This document shows positions 1 to 8,303 of a DNA stretch of 64,000 nucleotides, piece by piece. How positions within the stretch are numbered: position 1 is the stretch's first letter; each line of letters begins with the position of its first letter. Source of the stretch: Haloarcula japonica DSM 6131 (lineage in GTDB: Archaea > Halobacteriota > Halobacteria > Halobacteriales > Haloarculaceae); contig NZ_AOLY01000039.1 in NCBI RefSeq assembly GCF_000336635.1, positions 192,813 to 256,812 of the forward strand, given 5' to 3'. A program made the translations under genes and the position numbers. The notes beneath the pieces are model-generated. The model saw only the letters and a program-made list of their open reading frames with translations, had not been told where the DNA came from and did no database searches.

Positions 1-84
1 CCTCGACCGACGGAATTGGTTCTCCTAACATCCACAGTTATAATTTCATTTCCAAGAATTACTACTGGTGTTAGCTAAAGACGA

Positions 85-846
85 ATGGGTGATAGGGACC
101 TACGGGACGTACTCGTTCCGGACACCCGCGCGGTTGCCTCGCTGTTCGTGCTGTTTCTGTTGTTCGGGGCCCTCGGGATGGTGCAGGTTCCGGTCAAAAC
201 GAGTCAGGTACTCGTCGATGACGGGACATACGACGCGGCGACTGCAATCGAGGCAGACGCTGCAGAGCGCGGACTCGAATACCCCGAAAGCTACGTCCTC
301 AGCCGCTGGGGACAGAACCGAGTGTACAACTACTTCGTCAACGGTGAGTCCCGGAGCTACGGCTACGCTCGCCAGACATACGGGCCGTTCGTCGCAGCGA
401 CAGACCCTAGTGCGGCCCACGATCGGATTTCCAACCGGGTCGGGTACGTCGTGACGACAGAGAACGACGTCGAGGAACCGACCACGATGTACGCTCGGTT
501 GCACCAGCACTTCGGAAGCCGGAACGGAAATGTAGACGGGCTGGCTCACTACCGACCACTTTTCACGAGCGACGACGGGAGCCACAAGGCGTTCGCGGTC
601 GTTCCCGGTGGAGCGATACAGGGGACCGCAGCCCCGAACTCGACCGTCTCGGTCGTAACGACGGTCGCGGTCTCAGAGAGAGAGGTCGACTACGAGCGCC
701 AGACGACAGCCAACCAGAACGGTGACTTCACTGTTACCGTCGCAAATCCCGGGACGTACACCGTGACGACCGATAACGGAAATGAAACGACGATCGAAGT
801 CACAGAACAGATGGTGTACAATGGCGGCAACGTCACTGTCGAGTGA
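85..846 (+). CDS. Orphan STT3/AglB-like extracytoplasmic domain protein, one membrane anchor
   Basis: This 253-residue protein has one hydrophobic segment at about residues 13-35 and then a long polar, acidic region predicted to face outside. Residues about 67-110 (YPESYVLSRWGQNRVYNYF, then a VNGESRSYGYAR stretch) and the C-terminal third (GGAIQGTAAPNSTVSV, then a beta-rich tail rich in Thr and Asn) read like the soluble C-terminal part of haloarchaeal STT3/AglB-type membrane glycosyltransferases. The roughly ten membrane helices of such an enzyme and its DxD-type catalytic loop are absent. The ATG at 85 lies downstream of an AT-rich stretch at about 35-60 that could hold its promoter. Sugar-nucleotide genes follow within 2.5 kb. 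It could be an accessory glycosylation factor or a cut-down remnant. The family link is from memory of motifs; the function is unknown. Confidence 0.6.
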   Translation: MGDRDLRDVLVPDTRAVASLFVLFLLFGALGMVQVPVKTSQVLVDDGTYDAATAIEADAAERGLEYPESYVLSRWGQNRVYNYFVNGESRSYGYARQTYGPFVAATDPSAAHDRISNRVGYVVTTENDVEEPTTMYARLHQHFGSRNGNVDGLAHYRPLFTSDDGSHKAFAVVPGGAIQGTAAPNSTVSVVTTVAVSEREVDYERQTTANQNGDFTVTVANPGTYTVTTDNGNETTIEVTEQMVYNGGNVTVE

Positions 847-914
847 TTTCGGAGACAGGCGCGCTGTGGGTCTGAAGCGAAACGACCATTGTACCCACCG
901 AAAGAACAGAGGGT

Positions 915-1388
915 GTGTGCGTCTGGGTTCGTGTCGTCATCGTGCTCGTGCTGTGTCTGACACTTGGGGGACTGTTCGTCCACGCGGAGGTGACGGAAGA
1001 TAGATGGTCACCGTATCCGGATGCTACGGACCTTTCGGCCGGGTACGAATCGTACGTCGGACAAGACCTCATGGTGGTTGGCACGGTGACAGAGACCAGC
1101 GAAGACGAGATGGAGATTAAAGCCGAGAGCGATGGGGAGGAAATCGTACTCAGAGTCACCGGGATGAAAACAGCCGTCGAACCCGGTGGCGTCGTTCAGG
1201 TGTACGGGACGCTCAAACCCGATCAGACGATAGCGGCCGAGCACGTCGAAGTCGTCAGCAGCAGTCGGTGGGCCGAGTTCTACAAGTACGGCGCCTCGGC
1301 CGTCGGCGCACTCGGATTCCTGCTCCTGTTCTTCCGGTATTGGCGAATTGACCGAGAGACGTGGACACTGGAGGCCCGCGATGGCTGA
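915..1388 (+). CDS. Membrane-anchored OB-fold-like protein
   Basis: The protein has 157 residues with an N-terminal hydrophobic segment (about residues 4-22) and a second one near the C-terminus (about 122-142, SAVGALGFLLLFF). The middle part (GQDLMVVGTVTETSEDEMEIKA, here split in two beta strands, then VQVYGTLKPDQTIAAEHVEVV) has the alternating pattern of a small OB-fold, as in membrane-bound nucleic-acid- or ligand-binding families. The frame opens with GTG at 915. The stop at 1386-1388 overlaps the ATG of the next gene at 1381, so the two are probably translated together. No enzyme motif is visible. The fold is an inference from the strand pattern; the role is unknown. Confidence 0.6.
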   Translation: MCVWVRVVIVLVLCLTLGGLFVHAEVTEDRWSPYPDATDLSAGYESYVGQDLMVVGTVTETSEDEMEIKAESDGEEIVLRVTGMKTAVEPGGVVQVYGTLKPDQTIAAEHVEVVSSSRWAEFYKYGASAVGALGFLLLFFRYWRIDRETWTLEARDG

Positions 1389-1875
1389 CCTGCTGACCCA
1401 CTTTCTCGTTCCGTACATTCTCCTCACAGTCACGAGTTGGCGCGCCGACTGGCTCGACCGGCGCTGGATTGTTGTCGGAATTGGCGGTGCGGCGATTCCC
1501 GATCTGGTGAAAGTCGAGATTGTGCTTGACGACAGCACAGTGGAGGCTCTCCTCGGCGTCCCGTTTGCGTACGATCCGCTCTCGACACTCGGCGGAGTCC
1601 TGCTACTGGCCGGGATCATCACCGTTGCATTCGATAGACACCACTGGATGCGAGTGTTCGGCCTCGTGACGTTCGGCGGCCTCACGTCGCTGCTGTTTGA
1701 TGGGATGCGAGTGTACGCTGATGGACGAGCAAACGCCTGGCTGTATCCGTTCACGAACTGGCGACCGCCGACACCGAGCCTGTACGTGTCTTCGGACCCG
1801 ACCGTGCTTGTCGTAGCGCTACTTACGGCCGGTACGGTCGCGATCCTCGACAGGCGGATTCGAGCGCAGAATTGA
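1381..1875 (+). CDS. Membrane-bound metal-dependent hydrolase-like protein (DUF457/YdjM type)
   Basis: This 164-residue protein has four to five hydrophobic segments. It begins MADLLTHFLVPYIL, with a histidine just after the start, followed by GGAAIPDLVK, DRHHWMRV and a late YPFTNWRPPTPSL motif. Scattered His and Asp residues in membrane loops resemble the DUF457/YdjM family of membrane proteins annotated as metal-dependent hydrolases. I chose the ATG at 1381 over an upstream in-frame codon at 1348 because it gives the family-like N-terminus and overlaps the preceding gene by eight bases. It converges with the dehydrogenase gene, with only five bases between the stops. The real substrate is unknown. 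Confidence 0.65.
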   Translation: MADLLTHFLVPYILLTVTSWRADWLDRRWIVVGIGGAAIPDLVKVEIVLDDSTVEALLGVPFAYDPLSTLGGVLLLAGIITVAFDRHHWMRVFGLVTFGGLTSLLFDGMRVYADGRANAWLYPFTNWRPPTPSLYVSSDPTVLVVALLTAGTVAILDRRIRAQN

Positions 1876-1880
1876 CCTCG

Positions 1881-3188
1881 CTACCAGGTCAACCCTTCGT
1901 AGGTGATGCCGTCGCGCCGCTCGATGATGCGTCGGCCATCGACGACGACAGGGTCGGCCATTTCGTCGAACTCAGTATCGAGCGCCGCAAACTCGTCCCA
2001 GTCAGTGACGACAACAGCGCCGGAGGCACCCGCGAGGGCGGCCGCGGCCGTGTCGGCGTACTCGATGTCGGGGTAGCGCTCGCGCATATTCTCGGTCGCA
2101 ACGGGGTCGTAGGCGACGATGTCTGCGCCACGCTCCTGCAGCCCTTCGATGACTGGAACCGCTCGCGTGTTCCGAATGTCATCCGTCCCGGGCTTGAATG
2201 CCAACCCGAGAACGGCGACGCGTTGCCCGGACACGTCGACGTGGTCGCCGAGGAGAGAGAGGAGCCGTTCTGGCTGGGCGTCGTTCAGTTCTACGGCCGC
2301 CGAGAGGACAGCAGGGTCGTAGCCCTGCTCCCGCGCTGCAGCGATGATGGCGTCCGTATCCTTCGGGAAGCAACTGCCGCCCCAGCCGACACCGCTCCGG
2401 AGGAACTGCTCGCCGATGCGGTTGTCGAGTCCGATAGCATCGGCTACTTCGTAGGCGTCGACGCCGAACTCCTTGCAGATGTTTCCGATGTCGTTTATCA
2501 GGCTGACTTTCGTCGCGAGGAACGTGTTGTTGGCGTACTTTATCATCTCGGCCTCGGAGATACCGGTTTCGACAACCGGCACGTCGCCGTCAGCAGCCTC
2601 GCGCAGCGGCGCGTAGAGGTCATGGAGCAGGTCCGTGGCTCGGTCGTCGTCCGTCCCGAAGACGAGCTTGTCGGGGTTCAGGAAGTCCACGACGGCCGTC
2701 CCCTCGCGCTGGAATTCGGGATTGGACGCGACGAGGAAGTCCGTCCCGCGTTCGAGACCGGCGTCGGCGATACGGGGCGCGAGCCGATCTTCGGTCGTGT
2801 TCGGGACGACAGTGGACTTCGTGAGGACGAGGTGCGGGTCGTCGGCCGAGCGCTCGGCACCGGCCAGCGCCTCACCGATGGATGCAGCACCGGCTTCCAT
2901 GAACTGGAGGTCGATGCTTCCATCGTCGTTGGAGGGCGTCGGGAGCGCTAGCATCGTTAGCTCAGTGTCGAGTATTTCCTCGTAGTCGGTACTTGCCCGG
3001 AGTCGCCCACCACCGTGTTCGGCGACGAGTTCATCAAGCCCAGGTTCGTGTATCGGTGACTCGCCGTCATTGATTGCATCAACGATGTCTTCGTCGATGT
3101 CTATCGTTACGACTTCGTGCCCGAGATCCGCAAGACACGCCGCGACCGTCGTCCCGACGTATCCGCTCCCGACAATACTGACGTTCAT
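1881..3188 (-). CDS. aglM: UDP-glucose/GDP-mannose-family 6-dehydrogenase (AglM-like)
   Basis: This enzyme oxidises C6 of a nucleotide sugar, most likely UDP-glucose to UDP-glucuronate, with NAD. The 435-residue protein starts with a Rossmann GxGYVG motif ([20 protein letters not shown]). It carries the family signature GGSCFPKD with the catalytic cysteine at about residue 273, and a C-terminal UDP-binding domain ([15 protein letters not shown] region). It is full length for the family. In Haloferax volcanii the AglM dehydrogenase works with the AglF uridylyltransferase in N-glycan assembly. Here the aglF-like gene is divergent, 88 bases away, which supports the same pairing. GDP-mannose or UDP-GlcNAc could be the substrate instead; sequence alone does not settle this. 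Confidence 0.88.
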   Translation of the reverse strand: MNVSIVGSGYVGTTVAACLADLGHEVVTIDIDEDIVDAINDGESPIHEPGLDELVAEHGGGRLRASTDYEEILDTELTMLALPTPSNDDGSIDLQFMEAGAASIGEALAGAERSADDPHLVLTKSTVVPNTTEDRLAPRIADAGLERGTDFLVASNPEFQREGTAVVDFLNPDKLVFGTDDDRATDLLHDLYAPLREAADGDVPVVETGISEAEMIKYANNTFLATKVSLINDIGNICKEFGVDAYEVADAIGLDNRIGEQFLRSGVGWGGSCFPKDTDAIIAAAREQGYDPAVLSAAVELNDAQPERLLSLLGDHVDVSGQRVAVLGLAFKPGTDDIRNTRAVPVIEGLQERGADIVAYDPVATENMRERYPDIEYADTAAAALAGASGAVVVTDWDEFAALDTEFDEMADPVVVDGRRIIERRDGITYEGLTW

Positions 3189-3212
3189 CGAGCGGCAGTA
3201 GTCAAGGAGCGG

Positions 3213-3252
3213 ATATTATAATTCGGATCTTATAATTCGACAAGAGTTTTAT
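3213..3252. promoter_or_regulatory. Divergent promoter region between aglM-like and aglF-like genes
   Basis: Two copies of TTATAATTCG (3216-3225 and 3230-3239) lie in direct repeat, 14 bases apart start to start. Read on the minus strand the proximal copy gives a TATA element about 28-37 bases upstream of the aglM-like ATG at 3188. On the plus strand TTTTAT at 3247-3252 sits 25-30 bases before the aglF-like ATG at 3277, the usual distance for a leaderless haloarchaeal transcript. The repeat may be a duplicated TATA element or a regulator site acting on both genes. Confidence 0.6.
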
Positions 3253-3276
3253 CGGACGGCCAACGAATTGAGATAT

Positions 3277-4032
3277 ATGAAAGCTGTCGTACTCGCTGCT
3301 GGTGAAGGGACCCGTCTCCGCCCGCTGACCGAAGACAAGCCGAAGGGAATGGTAGAGGTCGCAGGGAAACCGATTCTGACCCACTGTTTCGAACAGTTGA
3401 TCGAACTAGGCGCTGACGAACTACTGGTAGTTGTCGGCTACAAGAAGCAGGCCATCATTAATCACTACGAGGACGAGTTCGATGGTGTCCCGATCACCTA
3501 CACCCACCAGCGCGAACAGAACGGGCTCGCACACGCGCTTCTGACCGTCGAGGAGCACGTCGATGACGACTTCATGCTGATGCTCGGCGACAACATCTTC
3601 GAAGCGAACCTCCGAGATGTCGTCAACCGTCAGGCGGAGGAACGTGCTGACGCCGCTTTCCTCGTTGAGGAAGTCCCATGGGATGAGGCCGGGCGGTATG
3701 GTGTCTGTGACACCAACAAGTACGGCGAGATCACCGAAGTTGTCGAGAAACCGGAGGAGCCGCCGTCAAACCTAGTGATGACCGGGTTCTACACGTTCAC
3801 GCCGGCCATCTTCCACGCCTGCCATCTGGTGCAACCCTCCAACCGCGGCGAGTACGAAATCAGTGATGCGATTGACCTCCTGTTGCACTCCGGGAGAACG
3901 ATCGACGCGATCCGCATGGATGGCTGGCGGAACGATATCGGCTATCCCGAGGACCGAGATCAGGCCGAGGAACGGCTACAGGGCGAGGTTGACCCGGAGA
4001 GATCCGCCGAGAACATCGCTGCAAGCGAGTGA
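3277..4032 (+). CDS. aglF: Sugar-1-phosphate nucleotidyltransferase (AglF-like)
   Basis: This enzyme joins a sugar 1-phosphate to a nucleoside triphosphate, most likely glucose 1-phosphate and UTP to UDP-glucose. The 251-residue protein opens MKAVVLAAGEGTRLRPLT, the nucleotide-binding signature, followed by DKPKGMVEVAGKPIL and LMLGDN with the metal-binding aspartate. It lacks a left-handed helix domain, so it is a simple transferase and not a GlmU-type bifunctional enzyme. I chose the ATG at 3277 over the TTG at 3268 because the signature begins there and a TATA element lies 25-30 bases upstream. It would supply substrate to the divergently encoded dehydrogenase. dTTP-specific activity (RmlA-like) is the main alternative. 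Confidence 0.8.
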   Translation: MKAVVLAAGEGTRLRPLTEDKPKGMVEVAGKPILTHCFEQLIELGADELLVVVGYKKQAIINHYEDEFDGVPITYTHQREQNGLAHALLTVEEHVDDDFMLMLGDNIFEANLRDVVNRQAEERADAAFLVEEVPWDEAGRYGVCDTNKYGEITEVVEKPEEPPSNLVMTGFYTFTPAIFHACHLVQPSNRGEYEISDAIDLLLHSGRTIDAIRMDGWRNDIGYPEDRDQAEERLQGEVDPERSAENIAASE

Positions 4033-4346
4033 GAGACTAAAGCGGGTCGTCCCACCAGCAACTAGTGTAACCACACAGCCATGTAGGCCACACAGTTGTA
4101 CGGTATTTCAATCGGAAGGCTGGACACCATCGTGAGACGAGATCCATCGTACAGCACCAAAGGGAGCGGGCACAACGCGAGTTAGAGCGACGTTGTGATA
4201 GCCGACACAACTGCGCTGGTACGTTTGCTGTGGATACGTCAACTCGCGAATTCAGGGCGGTTGGACTGCGTGTCCTCACACAGTAGCTTCTATATTTGAG
4301 TCCCGGGACGCAGGACTTATCCCGGAACTCGGTAATCACACTGATA
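4033..4346. other. Gap without a supported gene
   Basis: This 314-base stretch is less GC-rich than the flanking genes. One plus-strand frame is open from about 4070 to a TAG near 4288 and includes a cysteine pair, but it has no start codon or family match that I can recognise, and its codon use is poor. A TATA-like ctatatt at about 4289-4295 could belong to the downstream transferase. I see no RNA gene. Confidence 0.4.
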
Positions 4347-5762
4347 ATGGATAGTGGCTGGCGGTATCGGGTTGCAAGTGTAGCCGGCGTCGTCGTGCTG
4401 ACAGCGGCCGCCGTCGCGCTTGTCAACAACGCAACCATCCAGTCGATAGCGACAACCATCCCGGTGTTCAATCGGCTACCGACTGACCCCCCAACTGGGT
4501 CAGAGTTCACGTTTGAACTGTTGGTCACAATCGCAGTCGTCGTTAGTGTGTTCCTCCCGTTGTACAAACCCCGTCCGCGAAGAATTCTCGACGCTATAGC
4601 ACTGGCCCAGAAGCGGGTGCTCGTAGCAGTTCTTGTCCTGGCGACAATCGGTTATTTTGACTACACGTATCGATTGCCGCGCTTGACTGTCGTGTTAGTG
4701 ACTCCCTTATTACTAGTCGCATTGCCCTCGTGGTTCGTGTGGATTCGCAAGCGACCGTCGTCAAACGGCGAACGAACCATCGTCGTTGGGGACGACCTCA
4801 AGGTGATAGAGGAAGTCGCAAGTGAGGTCGACGGGACACTTCTGGGCTATCTCTGCCCAACGAGTGTTATGACGGCAATCGAACGGACCGAAGCCATCGC
4901 TGACGGCGGAACGAACCCCAGCGGGTTGGAACGGCTGGGTGGCCTCTCGCGAATCGAGGACGTACTCGTCGAGTATGATATCGACACTGTTGTGCTGGCG
5001 TTTGAACACGCCGACCGGGCAGAGTTCTTCGGCGCTCTCGACGCCTGTTACGAATACGGCGTCAACGCGAAAGTCCACCGGGACCATACAGACTCCGTAC
5101 TGACCACCAGCAGTGGGGTCGGAACGCTAGTCGACGTAGAGGTCGAACCATGGGACATACAGGACTACATTCTCAAGCGCGCGTTCGATATCGCGTTCGC
5201 ATCGGCTGGACTGGTCGCGCTATCGCCGGTGATCATCGGAATTGTAGTCGCAATAAAGCTGGAGGACGGCGGCTCGATACTGTACCGGCAAGACCGAACA
5301 GCAGTGTTCGGCGAAACCTTCTCCATCTACAAGTTCCGGTCAATGATCGAGAACGCCGAAAACGAGACCGGCGTGAAAATCAGTGACGAGGATGCGGGTG
5401 AGGTCGATCCACGCGTGACATCGGTTGGTCGAGTGCTGCGACAGACACACCTAGATGAGATCCCACAACTCTGGTCGATACTGCGAGGTGATATGAGTGT
5501 TGTCGGGCCACGGCCCGAACGCCCGGAACTAGACTCGGATATCCAGACCGGTGTCGTTGACTGGCAGAAACGATGGTTCGTCAAACCGGGCCTGACCGGG
5601 CCTGCCCAAGTCAATCACGTGACTGGGAAGGAACCCGGCGAAAAGCTGCGATACGACCTAGAGTACGTGCGTGACCAGTCGTTTACTTACGATATGAAAC
5701 TCGTTTCGAGACAGATCTGGAGTGTCATTATCGACATAATAGTTGCGTACAAAAACCCGTAG
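4347..5762 (+). CDS. Polyprenyl-phosphate sugar-1-phosphate transferase (WcaJ/WbaP/ExoY family)
   Basis: Enzymes of this family move a sugar 1-phosphate from a nucleotide sugar to a lipid phosphate carrier, the first membrane step of exopolysaccharide or glycan assembly. The 471-residue protein has about four N-terminal membrane segments, a soluble nucleotide-binding-like middle, a further membrane segment near residue 285, and a C-terminal bacterial sugar transferase domain. That domain shows KFRSM, LRQTHLDEIPQLWSILRGDM and VVGPRPERPEL, the family core. I chose the ATG at 4347 because upstream in-frame codons come from the TTG at 4296 and carry no hydrophobic start. In an archaeon the carrier is presumably dolichyl phosphate. 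The sugar is not identifiable. Confidence 0.85.
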   Translation: MDSGWRYRVASVAGVVVLTAAAVALVNNATIQSIATTIPVFNRLPTDPPTGSEFTFELLVTIAVVVSVFLPLYKPRPRRILDAIALAQKRVLVAVLVLATIGYFDYTYRLPRLTVVLVTPLLLVALPSWFVWIRKRPSSNGERTIVVGDDLKVIEEVASEVDGTLLGYLCPTSVMTAIERTEAIADGGTNPSGLERLGGLSRIEDVLVEYDIDTVVLAFEHADRAEFFGALDACYEYGVNAKVHRDHTDSVLTTSSGVGTLVDVEVEPWDIQDYILKRAFDIAFASAGLVALSPVIIGIVVAIKLEDGGSILYRQDRTAVFGETFSIYKFRSMIENAENETGVKISDEDAGEVDPRVTSVGRVLRQTHLDEIPQLWSILRGDMSVVGPRPERPELDSDIQTGVVDWQKRWFVKPGLTGPAQVNHVTGKEPGEKLRYDLEYVRDQSFTYDMKLVSRQIWSVIIDIIVAYKNP

Positions 5763-6512
5763 AACCGTTTACACGCCGCGGAATACTTCGATCGGAAACA
5801 GGTTCTACAATCGAATACCCTCGAAGAGTTTGTTATCGCCGTATCAAAACCATTCAGATCTGTCACGAGTAGTACAGAGTACCTGTTACGAAGAGCGTAA
5901 ACAGTTTCACACCGTTCGTGAGAAAGGACACCAGATCAACGAGAAACTGCATAAAAACGATCGGCAGAGGCCTGTTGTGAAGTTACAGAGACCAAGCGAA
6001 GAGCCCAGACACTCCAGCAGGGATGCGTCGTGACACTGGAACGAGGTACCGTAACGATCAAACCGACCGTGGTTTCAGGCTATCGATGAAGGTCACAGAG
6101 ACGTCATAATGGTAAAACAGCGTCTCCAGTCGGCTGGCGAGAACTCAACTCTCAAGTCACTTCCCGATGAGCTTTTATAGAGTTTCGAGCACTCGACGCT
6201 CAGCAGTATTTGTGCTCGGTTATTCAAGATAACTAGAGCATCCAGAATCTACCGCTGACTCATCACAGAACCGGAGCAAGCGATCATCGTCATCAATCTA
6301 CGTAAAACACACACTGTCGGTCCGTTATTCGCTGTTCTCGACGCTGTCACACCTCAGGATACACGACTCTGGAAAGATGCCGGTCTCGACTCAATGGCCC
6401 AGTCCATTCAAAAGGTCCTCTCTGGATCAAAAACAGCCATGCTGCAAAGTTCCTCGAACAACCGGAATCACCAGAAAACTACCACCAGCGCGAGTAGCCG
6501 CCTACACGCTGG
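5763..6512. other. 750-bp gene-poor, AT-richer region with a possible decayed gene
   Basis: No intact gene is supported here. Base composition is clearly less GC-rich than the neighbours. A plus-strand frame open from 6259 to 6585 contains a protein-like stretch (EQAIIVINLRKTHTVGPLF, then DTRLWKDAGLDSMAQSI) just after an in-frame TGA at 6256-6258. It has no plausible start and then runs antisense into the end of glmS. This looks like the remains of a gene within the glycan cluster. I could not recognise the family or any insertion-sequence ends. Confidence 0.4.
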
Positions 6513-8303
6513 TCACTCGACTGTCACGCTTTTTGCCAGATTACGTGGCTTGTCGATGTTCCGCCCCAGCAGCGCAGCTGTGTGATACGACACCAGTTGC
6601 AGATGCGTGTTCGCAAGCACCGCAGCGGCTCGCGGATGCGTCGCCGGAATCTCGAGCACGTGGTCAGCATACCGCTCGACATCACTTTGGCCGTCCGTAA
6701 TCGCGACCACTGGGGCGTCGCGTGCTTCAACCTCTTTCACGTTCCCGATCGTCTTGCGGGCGCGCTCGTCGTCACCGGTCACAATAGCGAACACCGGTGT
6801 GTTCTCGGTTACCAGCGCCAACGGGCCGTGTTTCAGCTCACCTGCAGCGAAGCCCTCGGCGTGTTTGTACGTGATCTCCTTCATTTTCAGCGCACCTTCG
6901 AGCGCCACGGGATTCTGATACCCGCGGCCGATGAAGAAGTAGGCGTTGGCGTCCTGATATAACTCAGCGACCTCCTGGGCGGCAGATTCGTCGAGGACCT
7001 CCTGGACGTGGCCGGGGAGGTCGCGGAGTGCGCTGATGACCTGCCGGGCGTCGCCGGTTGTGGACGTTCCGAGCGCGAGCAGGTTCAGCGCGGCTATCTG
7101 GGAGGCGAAGGTCTTGGTCGCGGCGACGCCGATTTCCGGACCGGCGCGGATGTACAGAGCGTGGTCGCATTCGCGGGCCGCGGTAGAGCCGACGACGTTG
7201 GTTACGGCCAGCGTCCGCGCGCCGCGCCGGCGGGCCGCCCGAAGTGCCGAAAGCGTGTCCGCGGTTTCGCCGCTCTGGGTGACGCCCACGACGAGTGCGT
7301 CGCCGATGGGTGGCGTGCCTGTTGCGTATTCGCTGGCGAGGAACGCCTGGGCAGGGATGCCCGCCTCGCGGAACAATTGTGCACCGTGCAGGGCTGCATG
7401 GTAGGAGGTCCCGCAGGCGACGAACTGGACGCCGGTCGGGGAGAGGTCGCCGAGGTCGCCGATGTCGACCGTGCCGGCGAGTTCGTCGACCCGGCCCCGC
7501 AAACATTGCCGGAGCGCGCGGGGTTGCTCGTGAATCTCTTTGAGCATGAAGTGGTCGTAGCCACTCTTACCGGTCTCCTCTGGGTCCCATTGGACGGTAT
7601 CGATGTCTTTCTCGATAATATTGCCGTCGGTATCAGTGACGGTCCATCCGGCACCGTTGAGTCGGGCGAACTCGCCGTCGGCGAGGTAGACGACCTTGTC
7701 GGTGAAATCCCGGAAGGCGGGCACATCACTGGCCAGGTAGGTCGCGTCGTCGTCGATGCCCAAGACGAGCGGCGAATCGTTCCGTGCGGCGAACACCGAG
7801 TCACAACCGGCGATGACGACGGCAACGGCGTAACTGCCTTCGAGTCGGCTGATCGTCTCTCTGACGGCGTCTTCGGGGTCGGCTCCAGCGTCCAGCGCGT
7901 CCTCAATGAGATGGGGGATGACCTCCGTATCGGTATCAGATGTGAAGGTGTGGCCGGCACTCACGAGTTCGTCCCGTAACGACTGGTAGTTCTCGATAAT
8001 ACCGTTGTGGACAACCGCGACGTCGCCGGTGCAGTCCTGATGCGGGTGGGCGTTCTCGTCGGTTGGTGGTCCGTGCGTACTCCAGCGGGTGTGGCCGATA
8101 CCGACCGACCCCGAGAGCGTTCGTTCGGAGAGGGCCTCACGCAAGTCGGCGATTTTGCCGGAGTGTTTGCACAGGTCGATGTGGCTGTTTGCAAGCGCGA
8201 CGCCAGCGGAGTCGTACCCGCGGTACTCCAGTTTCGAAAGGCCGTGGACGAGCGTGTCGAGCGTCTCGTCGCCGCGGCCGACACAGCCGATGATCCCACA
8301 CAT
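6513..8303 (-). CDS. glmS: Glutamine--fructose-6-phosphate aminotransferase (isomerizing)
   Basis: GlmS makes glucosamine 6-phosphate from fructose 6-phosphate and glutamine, the entry to UDP-GlcNAc. The 596-residue protein begins MCGIIGCVG, which places the catalytic cysteine at position 2 and fixes the start. The class II glutaminase domain (about residues 2-220, with HTRWSTHGPPTDENAHPH) is followed by two SIS sugar-isomerase domains (about 275-410 and 445-580) and ends KPRNLAKSVTVE, as expected for GlmS. The length is normal. Its ATG overlaps the glmU-like TGA in an ATGA arrangement, so the two genes are one translational unit that makes amino-sugar nucleotides for surface glycans. Confidence 0.95.
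   Translation of the reverse strand: MCGIIGCVGRGDETLDTLVHGLSKLEYRGYDSAGVALANSHIDLCKHSGKIADLREALSERTLSGSVGIGHTRWSTHGPPTDENAHPHQDCTGDVAVVHNGIIENYQSLRDELVSAGHTFTSDTDTEVIPHLIEDALDAGADPEDAVRETISRLEGSYAVAVVIAGCDSVFAARNDSPLVLGIDDDATYLASDVPAFRDFTDKVVYLADGEFARLNGAGWTVTDTDGNIIEKDIDTVQWDPEETGKSGYDHFMLKEIHEQPRALRQCLRGRVDELAGTVDIGDLGDLSPTGVQFVACGTSYHAALHGAQLFREAGIPAQAFLASEYATGTPPIGDALVVGVTQSGETADTLSALRAARRRGARTLAVTNVVGSTAARECDHALYIRAGPEIGVAATKTFASQIAALNLLALGTSTTGDARQVISALRDLPGHVQEVLDESAAQEVAELYQDANAYFFIGRGYQNPVALEGALKMKEITYKHAEGFAAGELKHGPLALVTENTPVFAIVTGDDERARKTIGNVKEVEARDAPVVAITDGQSDVERYADHVLEIPATHPRAAAVLANTHLQLVSYHTAALLGRNIDKPRNLAKSVTVE

Noticed and set aside
1872-2951. 359-residue plus-strand frame opposite the dehydrogenase
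   Set aside because: It is antisense to a clear UDP-sugar dehydrogenase gene; long mirror frames are common in GC-rich genomes.
4070-4290. Open plus-strand frame before the sugar transferase with a Cys/His pair, reminiscent of a transposase zinc ribbon
   Set aside because: No start codon, poor codon use and no terminal inverted repeats. I could not match it to any insertion sequence.
5743-6033. 96-residue frame beginning inside the end of the sugar transferase
   Set aside because: Its composition (many Arg, Ser, Thr and His, few acidic residues) is unlike a haloarchaeal protein and it has no promoter of its own.
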